A DNA stretch of 13,007 nt, taken from positions 1 to 13,007 of the forward strand of contig JBIKMR010000105.1 of assembly GCA_044359155.1 (NCBI GenBank), written 5' to 3'. The stretch comes from WGMK01 sp044359155 (GTDB lineage: Bacteria; Hydrogenedentota; Hydrogenedentia; Hydrogenedentales; JAEUWI01). A program made the translations under genes and the position numbers. This document shows positions 7,492 to 13,007 of this stretch, in pieces. The notes beneath the pieces were generated by a model, which was not told the DNA's origin, ran no database searches, and saw only the letters and a program-made list of their open reading frames with translations. Position 1 is the first letter of the stretch; every line of letters starts with the position of its first letter.

Positions 7492-7520
7492 TTGATGCCC
7501 GGAGGCTGGGGCGGTATCCT
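7492..7520 (+). promoter_or_regulatory. Possible sigma-70-type promoter of recF, suggesting leaderless mRNA
   Basis: TTGATG (7492-7497) and TATCCT (7515-7520) are separated by exactly 17 bases; each matches consensus at 4 of 6 positions. Transcription would start about 7-8 bases after the -10 box, at or next to the recF ATG (7528). No Shine-Dalgarno sequence lies at a useful distance before that ATG, which agrees with a leaderless transcript. Confidence 0.35.
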
Positions 7521-7527
7521 CCCGGCC

Positions 7528-8601
7528 ATGCGTATTCTCCATCACGAAGCCAAGGGCTTTCGCTGCCTTGAACAAATCAGCTTTACACCGGGGCCGGGGC
7601 TCAACCTGCTGCGTGGCAACAATGCCCAGGGGAAGACCTCGGTGCTGGAGTCCGTGCTGTATCTGGCCACGTCGAAAAGCCACCGCACCTCGAACGAGCG
7701 GGAGCTGCTGAAGGAAGGGGCGGAGTCGTTTCACCTGAAGGCCGAGCTGCAACGGAGCGACCGCGAGGCGCGCATCGAGGCGAACTGGTGGAAAGGGCAG
7801 AAACGCTATCGCGTAAACGGGGTGGCGCAGCCGCGCCTGAGCGACATCTTCGGCGTGATGCATGTGGTGTTCTTTTCGCCGGAAGACATCGAGCTGGTGA
7901 AGGGCGGGGCCAGCGTGCGGCGGTTGTTTCTGGACATGGAGCTGTCGCAGATTGACCCGAAATACCTGCACGCGTTGCAGTTGTATCGCAACGCCCTGCG
8001 CCAGCGGAATGAGTTGTTGCGACAGCATAACCCCGACCGCGACCTGATAGCGGTGTGGGACGTGCAACTTGCGCAGCGGGGCGTGGCCCTACGCGAACAG
8101 CGCACGGCATTCGTCGAACAATTAAGCGTGTACGCCACGGAACGGCACGCGCGGATAGCCACGGGCGAGGCGCTGGCCTTGCGATATGAGCCCGACGTGC
8201 GGCCTGACGAGGATTACGAAGCGCTGCTGAAGCGCTTGTTGCCCAACGACTTGAAGCGCCAGCAGACCACGCGGGGAGTGCATCGGGACGACATGGCCAT
8301 CGAGGTGGGCGGGCAGGCCGCACGGGCCTATGGCTCGCAGGGGCAGCAGAAAACGGCGGCGCTGGCGGTGCGGCTGGCGGAACTGGAACTGGTGCGCGAG
8401 CGAACGGGGGAGTATCCTGTGCTGATGCTGGATGAAGTGCTGGCGGAATTGGATGCCGGGCGCGCGCGCCAGCTGTTTCTGGCCATATCCCCCGAAGTGC
8501 AATGCCTTGCCACCACCACGCAATTGAGCGGGGCGCCCGCAGGTTTTGAGGGGGAATGCGCCTCTTTCCGCATGGAGGGTGGACAACTTGCCGCCGACTG
8601 A
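7528..8601 (+). CDS. recF: RecF DNA replication and repair ATPase
   Basis: The 357-residue protein has the usual RecF length. RecF is an SMC-like ABC ATPase that binds gapped DNA and works with RecO and RecR to load RecA at stalled or damaged forks. Visible motifs are Walker A GNNAQGKT (30-37), the ABC signature SQGQQKT (270-276), Walker B VLMLDE (298-303) and the D-loop LAELD (305-309). FFSPEDIELVKGGASVRR (115-132) is also typical of the family. The frame is open upstream to 7195, but the RecF fold begins with MRILHHEAKGFR, so ATG 7528 is chosen. The end overlaps dciA. dnaA and dnaN, which often precede recF, are not here. Confidence 0.97.
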   Translation: MRILHHEAKGFRCLEQISFTPGPGLNLLRGNNAQGKTSVLESVLYLATSKSHRTSNERELLKEGAESFHLKAELQRSDREARIEANWWKGQKRYRVNGVAQPRLSDIFGVMHVVFFSPEDIELVKGGASVRRLFLDMELSQIDPKYLHALQLYRNALRQRNELLRQHNPDRDLIAVWDVQLAQRGVALREQRTAFVEQLSVYATERHARIATGEALALRYEPDVRPDEDYEALLKRLLPNDLKRQQTTRGVHRDDMAIEVGGQAARAYGSQGQQKTAALAVRLAELELVRERTGEYPVLMLDEVLAELDAGRARQLFLAISPEVQCLATTTQLSGAPAGFEGECASFRMEGGQLAAD

Positions 8602-8902
8602 TCCCACGCCGATGGGCGATATCCTGGCGAAGCTGATTAAGCAGCCGGGGCCGATTGCCAAGACGCTCGAACATGCCCAAGTGTGGGAGCACTGGGAGGA
8701 GATTGTGGGGAAGGCCATGGTGCCCTATTGCCGCCCCGTGTGGATTCGCGACCGCACCCTGCGCATTGAGGCGGACAGCTCGGTGCAATTGCACAAGCTG
8801 TCGTACCGGCAATGGGATATCATCAAGCGAGTCAACCGCGTGGCTCGCAAGGAGCTGATCAGCGACGTGTACTTCGTGCTGATGGATGAAGACGCAGGCT
8901 GA
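8588..8902 (+). CDS. dciA: DciA-like DUF721 protein, putative replicative helicase loader/operator
   Basis: The small soluble protein has the DUF721 pattern: PMGDILAKLIKQPG at the start, WEHWEEIVGKAMVPYCRPVWIRDRTLRIEADSS in the middle (a KH-like fold in the family) and LSYRQWDIIKRVNR near the end. In bacteria lacking DnaC or DnaI, DciA interacts with the DnaB helicase at replication initiation. Linkage to recF is a common arrangement for this family and supports the call. The start is uncertain: TTG 8588 has GGAGG 9 bases before it and is preferred; GTG 8579 and ATG 8612 are alternatives. With TTG 8588 the gene overlaps recF by 14 bases and has 104 codons, which implies translational coupling. 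Confidence 0.85.
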   Translation: MPPTDPTPMGDILAKLIKQPGPIAKTLEHAQVWEHWEEIVGKAMVPYCRPVWIRDRTLRIEADSSVQLHKLSYRQWDIIKRVNRVARKELISDVYFVLMDEDAG

Positions 8903-8915
8903 CCCACGCTCGACG

Positions 8916-9974
8916 TCAGGCGTTGCTGTGGATTCCCTGTAAGGCCTCTGCCTTGCCCAATTCTTTGGCGAGTTGCTTCGCCCGGCTTAGTGCGTCCACG
9001 TGGCTGGGGTTCAACTTGAGCCCGGCTTCGAGGGTGTCCAACGCAATCTGCCCGTGCCCAGCCCGTGTGAGCGCATCTGCCAGCCCGAAGAACCCATCCG
9101 CGTTGCCGGGGTCGGATTCGATGGCGCGGCGGTAGCAGCCGATTGCCACGGAGATTTCCCCCTGCGCCATGGCGGCGGCACCCTCATGCCGGAGATCGGC
9201 TGCCTTTCCCACCGCCCCACTTCCCGGCTCGGGCACGAAGACATCCCACTTCTCCATATACTTGCGGCGGTTCTCGTTCATCAGGCGGCTGAACTCTTCG
9301 CCTTGCAGGCCCATGCCTTCGAAGGTACGTCCGCCAAAGTGGAAGATAAAGGTGCCTTCGGCCACGCCCAGCTTATAGCCCGCCTTGCGAATACGGGTGC
9401 AGTAGTCGTCGTCCTCGTAGTTGCCAATGGCGAAGCGGGTGTCGAACTCCCCCACGGCCTGCCATACGCCATCTCGCAGCATGAGGCAGAATCCGACCAG
9501 TCGATTGGTCTCGCGCACCACGGGGCCGAAGTGTTGCCAGCGTTCTTGGGCAAGGTCGCTCACCGCCTCGGGGCCGGAAAGTACAGTGCCGTGTATTTGC
9601 TGGTCTCCGGAGGCGCAATTGGTGACTGGTCCCACGGCACCCCAGTCTGGGCCGCTGGTGAGAGCCAATTCCAAATGTCCCAGCCAGCCCGGCGGCACGA
9701 TAGTGTCGCTGTTGAGAAGAATCACATGGCCTGCCGCGAGAGCCAGCCCGAGATTCACGCCTCCTGCAAAGCCGAGGTTTTCCTTGGAATGCACGACCGT
9801 TGCGCCGGGAACGGAATCGAAGTATTCGGCCACGCCGTCGGTGGAGCCATTGTCAACCAGCACCAGGCGGTGGGGCCTGCGGGTGTTGGCCAGTATGGAT
9901 TGAATGCAGTTGCGGCAGTAGTCCAACTGATTGAAGGCGGGGACGATGATCGTCACCTGCGAGGCGGTGTTCAC
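8916..9974 (-). CDS. GT2 family glycosyltransferase with C-terminal TPR
   Basis: The 352-residue protein starts at GTG 9974, with GGAGG 8 bases upstream. Residues 6-240 form a GT-A domain: VTIIVPAFNQ, LVLVDNGSTD, ENLGFAGGVNLGL, the metal-binding LLNSDT (DXD equivalent, Asp90), the acceptor-side NYEDDDYCTRIRKAGY and an FHFGGRTF segment. Together these resemble rhamnosyl- or similar transferases acting on polysaccharides. Residues 257-336 make about two TPR units (RHEGAAAMAQGEISVAIGCYRRAIESDPGN and DGFFGLADALTRAGHGQIALDTLEAGLKLNPS). There is no transmembrane helix, so it is cytoplasmic or peripheral. It converges on dciA with a 13-base gap and stands alone. Donor and acceptor cannot be assigned. 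Confidence 0.93.
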   Translation of the reverse strand: MNTASQVTIIVPAFNQLDYCRNCIQSILANTRRPHRLVLVDNGSTDGVAEYFDSVPGATVVHSKENLGFAGGVNLGLALAAGHVILLNSDTIVPPGWLGHLELALTSGPDWGAVGPVTNCASGDQQIHGTVLSGPEAVSDLAQERWQHFGPVVRETNRLVGFCLMLRDGVWQAVGEFDTRFAIGNYEDDDYCTRIRKAGYKLGVAEGTFIFHFGGRTFEGMGLQGEEFSRLMNENRRKYMEKWDVFVPEPGSGAVGKAADLRHEGAAAMAQGEISVAIGCYRRAIESDPGNADGFFGLADALTRAGHGQIALDTLEAGLKLNPSHVDALSRAKQLAKELGKAEALQGIHSNA

Positions 9975-10130
9975 GCTCGGTTCCTCCGAAGGGTATCAGC
10001 AAAACTATCCGCGATAGCCAAACTAGCTTCGTTAGTGTAGTGCAGACACAGCCGCGTGTCTAGTGCTGGTTTTTTGGCGGGGCGAATAAAGAAGAGGCGA
10101 AGAGGGGAGGAGACCTTCGGTCGGAAGAGT

Positions 10131-10152
10131 GGCGCGGTCAGGAGACCACGCC
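10131..10152 (-). terminator. Possible terminator hairpin after the copper monooxygenase gene
   Basis: On the minus strand GGCGTGGTC-TCCT-GACCGCGCC makes a 9-pair stem with one G-T pair, 10 bases after the stop codon. The following bases (ACTCTTCC) are only mildly T-rich, so termination would be weak or need other factors. Confidence 0.4.
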
Positions 10153-10162
10153 ACAACAAGGA

Positions 10163-11866
10163 CTAATCCACCTGGCGATACAACACCGACCCGATGAACA
10201 TCTCGTCGGTGGACTGGTCTCCCCAGCCGAGGCGCTGGGAGGGGTCGGGGTTGATGGGGTTGCGGACAGAGTTGTCGAAGGCGCCCGCCACGCGGATGGT
10301 GGTGCCTGCGGGCACGCGCTTGGGCTGGGCGAGGTGGTAGGAGTGCTGCCAGTAGAAGTCGTAGTCTGGCACGGAGAGCAGGACTTCGCGCTCGCCATCG
10401 GGATAGAAGGCCTCGAAGTACATGCGGCTGCCGCGATAGTGCATGTGGGGCGAGAGTGAGTAGATGAGGATGTCGGACGGGGCGGTGAATGTAGCGTCGG
10501 CTTCCACTTCAGGCTCAAAGGCGGGTACGTAGAAATCCTTGTTCACCGCGGAGCCAAGGAATATCTCGTGGGTGGGCGGGCTCTTGTGCAGATAGATACC
10601 CAGCTCGGGGGTATCCACCACGGCCTTGCCGTTGGTGGTGTAGTGCAACTGGAAAAGCAGCGTGGCGTTGGGGGGCACCGGCTTACCGGTGTCCTTGGGG
10701 TAAAAGCCGGGATCGTGGCCGGGCACGTAGCTGGCAATGTATTCCTGTGTGAAGTCGATGGACTCGCCGGGTCGACGCATGTAGACCAGCACGTGGTGCA
10801 TGACCTGCGGCTGGGTGACGCGGATCTCGGTGCCGCTTACCCAGGTGCCTGCGGGCAGGTTCAGGGGCATCTCGTAGTACTTGTACTCAAGCACGCCCTC
10901 GGCGGGGATCTCCTGCGGCTCAGGCAGTTGCACTATCAAGTCGGGCTGGCCCATACGCCAAGCACGCGGGTCGGGCGCCTTGAAGGATTCGAGCGGATCG
11001 GCCTCGCCATCCTTCGGTGCGCCGCCATCGAGCCACGCCAGCAGCATCCGCTTCTCCTGCACGTTCAGTTCCATCGCATTGCTGAAGTGGCCGAAGCCGG
11101 GGTCGGCCTGCCAAGGGGGCATACGCCCACCGCGCACCGTCTCGGCCATCATGTCTGCCCAGCCGGTTACCTTGCGGTGGCTGTCCATGCTGAAGGGTGC
11201 GATGTTGCCGTCGCTGTGGCAGCCCGCACATTTGCTGGTGAGGATGGGCGCGATGTCGCGGGTGTAAGAGACATTCTGCGGGGCAGGTTGCAGGTCTAAC
11301 TTGGGACCGCGCGGTGCGGTTGCGAAAGGTTCGGGGTTCTTGCCTTCGAGCGAGGCCAAGGCCTCGGCCATGCCACGCCCCCCCTCGCCGTTGCCGGTGA
11401 GGTCGCCACGAAACTGCACCTGCCAGTGGGCCGTGGTGGCCAGCACGCACTCGTAGGCGTGGTCGAGCCCGAGCGCGGGCAACACGATCTGTGCGTCATC
11501 GAGCAGCACGGGCACGCCGCCGGAACGATCGCCCAGTGTGCCGGGGTGTGCCGATGGGGTGACGAGGAAGAAATAGACGCGACGGTCGGAATAGCTCTGG
11601 GCCAGCGCGGCATACGCGGCAAGCCGGGCATCAAGATCTGCATCTTCCTTGGGTACCGCCATAAATGCCAAGGCCGTGGCGTCGAGGTAGCGGTGTGCCG
11701 CGTGGGATTTTCCCATGTGGTCGAGCAGGCGGAAGTCGGGCAGTTTTCCTAAGCCCGCTGGCTGCGCTTGCGCCACGGGTTGCACCTGTGGGGTATCCAC
11801 GGCGAAGCCCGGAAACGCTGCCAGTGCGAGGAGAAGCAAGGAGAATGGGACGGATATATTTTTCAT
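10163..11866 (-). CDS. Three-domain exported protein: thioredoxin-like, cytochrome c and PHM-type copper monooxygenase
   Basis: The 567-residue protein starts at ATG 11866 with a signal peptide (MKNISVPFSLLLLALAAFPGFAV). Residues 38-175 look like a peroxiredoxin/thioredoxin-like fold (PVLLDDAQIVLPALGL, VQFRGDL) but lack the catalytic Cys. A c-type heme motif CAGCH is at 213-217, with Met249 (GGRMPPW) a plausible axial ligand. Residues 325-562 match type II ascorbate-dependent copper monooxygenases such as peptidylglycine hydroxylating monooxygenase. Predicted ligands are His357 and His358 (MHHVL) and His408 (FQLHY) for CuH, and His474, His476 (PHMHYRG) and Met556 (STDEMF) for CuM. All six are present. 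It should act in the periplasm as a copper-dependent hydroxylase, the heme perhaps feeding electrons. The substrate is unknown. The upstream in-frame extension to 11974 is rejected because the signal peptide begins at this ATG. The ribosome site is weak. Confidence 0.88.
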   Translation of the reverse strand: MKNISVPFSLLLLALAAFPGFAVDTPQVQPVAQAQPAGLGKLPDFRLLDHMGKSHAAHRYLDATALAFMAVPKEDADLDARLAAYAALAQSYSDRRVYFFLVTPSAHPGTLGDRSGGVPVLLDDAQIVLPALGLDHAYECVLATTAHWQVQFRGDLTGNGEGGRGMAEALASLEGKNPEPFATAPRGPKLDLQPAPQNVSYTRDIAPILTSKCAGCHSDGNIAPFSMDSHRKVTGWADMMAETVRGGRMPPWQADPGFGHFSNAMELNVQEKRMLLAWLDGGAPKDGEADPLESFKAPDPRAWRMGQPDLIVQLPEPQEIPAEGVLEYKYYEMPLNLPAGTWVSGTEIRVTQPQVMHHVLVYMRRPGESIDFTQEYIASYVPGHDPGFYPKDTGKPVPPNATLLFQLHYTTNGKAVVDTPELGIYLHKSPPTHEIFLGSAVNKDFYVPAFEPEVEADATFTAPSDILIYSLSPHMHYRGSRMYFEAFYPDGEREVLLSVPDYDFYWQHSYHLAQPKRVPAGTTIRVAGAFDNSVRNPINPDPSQRLGWGDQSTDEMFIGSVLYRQVD

Positions 11867-11922
11867 GGTAAGGGTAACCCTAGCGTATCTCTTGTTGCGG
11901 TGCAATGAAGACCCGCGCGGTG

Positions 11923-11953
11923 CTTGAATGGTTTCTGAAATGCCGAATTCAAG
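11923..11953. promoter_or_regulatory. Dyad in the divergent copper monooxygenase / HMG-CoA reductase intergenic region
   Basis: CTTGAAT (11923-11929) and ATTCAAG (11947-11953) are exact inverted copies, 17 bases apart. They lie in the 178-base region between the two divergent starts. A smaller odd palindrome AGGGT-A-ACCCT (11871-11881) sits just before the monooxygenase ATG. Either could be an operator. No convincing promoter was found for either gene here. Confidence 0.25.
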
Positions 11954-12044
11954 GGCGGACGGTATAGCGAACAAATGCCGCCTTGTGTACAGGATTCCGT
12001 TTTGTTAGCTTGTTGGGGGTTGCCAAGGGAGAGGAGAACGAGTG

Positions 12045-13007
12045 ATGTCGAAGATTCCACGAGACAAAGAGAACGATTACACGCGCGAGATGGCGGAGGT
12101 GCGGCAGCGGTTTGCGGAGGAGAAGACGGGGGCGAAGCTGCACCACTTGAACCATTATTCGTTTGACCCCACCAAGCTGCCGGGAAACATCGAGAATTTT
12201 ATGGGCGTGGCGCAGGTGCCGATTGGCTTGGCGGGGCCGCTGCTGGTGAATGGCGAGCATGCGCAGGGCGAGTTCTACGTACCGCTGGCGACGACGGAGG
12301 GGACGCTGGTGGCAAGCTACAACCGGGGGATGAAGGCGCTGCACGCTAGCGGCGGCATCATGACGACCGTGTGCTCGGACGCGATGCAGCGCGCGCCGGT
12401 ATTCATATTCGAGAACGCCCGACAGGCGCGTGACTTTGGCAACTGGGTGAAGCAGGAGGAGGTGATGGCGACCATCCGCGAGGTGGCGGAGTACACCACG
12501 CGCGTGGGCAAGTTGAAGAACATCGAGCATTACATCTCAAACAAGTTCCTTTACCTGCGCTTCAACTATTACACGGGCGATGCGGCGGGGCAGAACATGG
12601 TGGGTAAGGCGACGTTTGCGGCGTGCGAATGGATCAAGTCTCAGCGCAAGGAGATTGTGCATTACTACCTTGAATCCAACTTTGCCACGGACAAGAAGGG
12701 TTCGCAGATCAACGTAATTCGCACGCGTGGCAAGCGCGTGACGGCGGAGGCGACGGTGCCGAAGCACATACTTGAAACGATGATGAACACCTCGACCGCA
12801 CCGCTGCATTACCACCACCAGATTGCAAACGTTGGCGGGTTTATATCGCACGTGAACAACAATGGCGCACACAGCGCGAACGGCATCACGGCGATATTCA
12901 TGGCGACGGGGCAGGACGTCGCGAACGTGGCGGAATCGTCGGCAGGAATCTTCTTTGCCGAGCGCACGGAGGACGACGCGCTGTACATGTCGATCACCAT
13001 CCCGTCG
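12045..13007 (+). CDS. Hydroxymethylglutaryl-CoA reductase, class I type, 3' end outside the window
   Basis: The first 321 residues are present and the frame is open to the last base. The enzyme reduces HMG-CoA to mevalonate with two NAD(P)H, the committed step of the mevalonate route to isoprenoids. Motifs seen are ENFMGVAQVPIGLAGPL (50-66, substrate site), ATTEG (82-86, catalytic Glu85), GDAAGQNMVGKAT (178-190, cofactor site), NFATDKK (212-218, catalytic Lys217) and GQDVANVAESS (289-299, catalytic Asp291). TTEG rather than the EEPS of class II enzymes marks it as class I type. The C-terminal catalytic His would lie beyond the edge. No membrane segment is present, so it is soluble. The ATG 12045 has AGGAG 8 bases upstream. 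It diverges from the copper monooxygenase; no other mevalonate gene is visible. Confidence 0.95.
   Translation, partial: MSKIPRDKENDYTREMAEVRQRFAEEKTGAKLHHLNHYSFDPTKLPGNIENFMGVAQVPIGLAGPLLVNGEHAQGEFYVPLATTEGTLVASYNRGMKALHASGGIMTTVCSDAMQRAPVFIFENARQARDFGNWVKQEEVMATIREVAEYTTRVGKLKNIEHYISNKFLYLRFNYYTGDAAGQNMVGKATFAACEWIKSQRKEIVHYYLESNFATDKKGSQINVIRTRGKRVTAEATVPKHILETMMNTSTAPLHYHHQIANVGGFISHVNNNGAHSANGITAIFMATGQDVANVAESSAGIFFAERTEDDALYMSITIPS

Noticed and set aside
7195..7527. N-terminal extension of recF
   Set aside because: The frame is open, but the extension is low-complexity Pro/Arg/Ser sequence that overlaps the lysozyme gene and crosses the repeat. RecF proteins begin at the MRILHHEAKGFR segment.
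8905..8931. Imperfect palindrome around GACGTC between dciA and the GT2 gene
   Set aside because: The stem has a mismatch and no T-run on either side, so it is not supported as a terminator.
10044..10075. Plus-strand hairpin AGACAC/GTGTCT followed by a T-run
   Set aside because: The stem has only 6 pairs, the T-run starts 8 bases after it, and no plus-strand gene ends nearby. It is probably chance within the leader of the GT2 gene.

Overview
The window looks like chromosomal DNA from a GC-rich, diderm, free-living bacterium. Signal peptides, a c-type cytochrome, PKD-domain surface proteins and a class I-type HMG-CoA reductase point loosely to a Planctomycetes/Verrucomicrobia/Hydrogenedentota-like lineage. 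This placement is inferred from gene content and protein style only and is weak. There are no tRNA or rRNA genes, CRISPR arrays, transposases or prophage clusters. No gene-free stretch exceeds 300 bases.

Layout. 1-1079 (-): the N-terminal part of a glycine-rich exported beta-helix protein, running off the left edge and interrupted by an apparent frameshift near 779-790. 1257-2822 (-): a 12-helix-type MFS transporter with a clear promoter and a strong intrinsic terminator. 2974-5117 (+): a TerB-like small helical protein followed 5 bases later by a CgeB-like glycosyltransferase fused to a TPR-like region, probably one operon. 5181-6824 (+): an exported zinc metalloprotease with two PKD domains and a C-terminal anchor/sorting tail, closed by an intrinsic terminator. 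6896-7345 (-): a lone GH24 phage-type lysozyme. 7528-8902 (+): recF overlapping dciA (DUF721), with an apparently leaderless recF promoter. 8916-9974 (-): a GT-A glycosyltransferase with a TPR tail. 10163-11866 (-): a fusion of a thioredoxin-like domain, cytochrome c and a PHM-type copper monooxygenase. 12045-13007 (+): HMG-CoA reductase, cut by the right edge.

How the genes fit together. Three themes are mixed: envelope and surface biology (beta-helix protein, PKD protease, two glycosyltransferases, lysozyme), core replication/repair (recF-dciA) and metabolism (MFS carrier, copper monooxygenase, HMG-CoA reductase). Most genes are separately transcribed. The only likely operons are TerB-glycosyltransferase and recF-dciA.

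I see no clearly new multi-gene system. The most interesting items are the three-domain copper enzyme with all predicted PHM ligands, the class I-type HMG-CoA reductase in a bacterial context, the protease with a distant putative third zinc ligand, and the lysozyme with Cys in place of the catalytic Asp.
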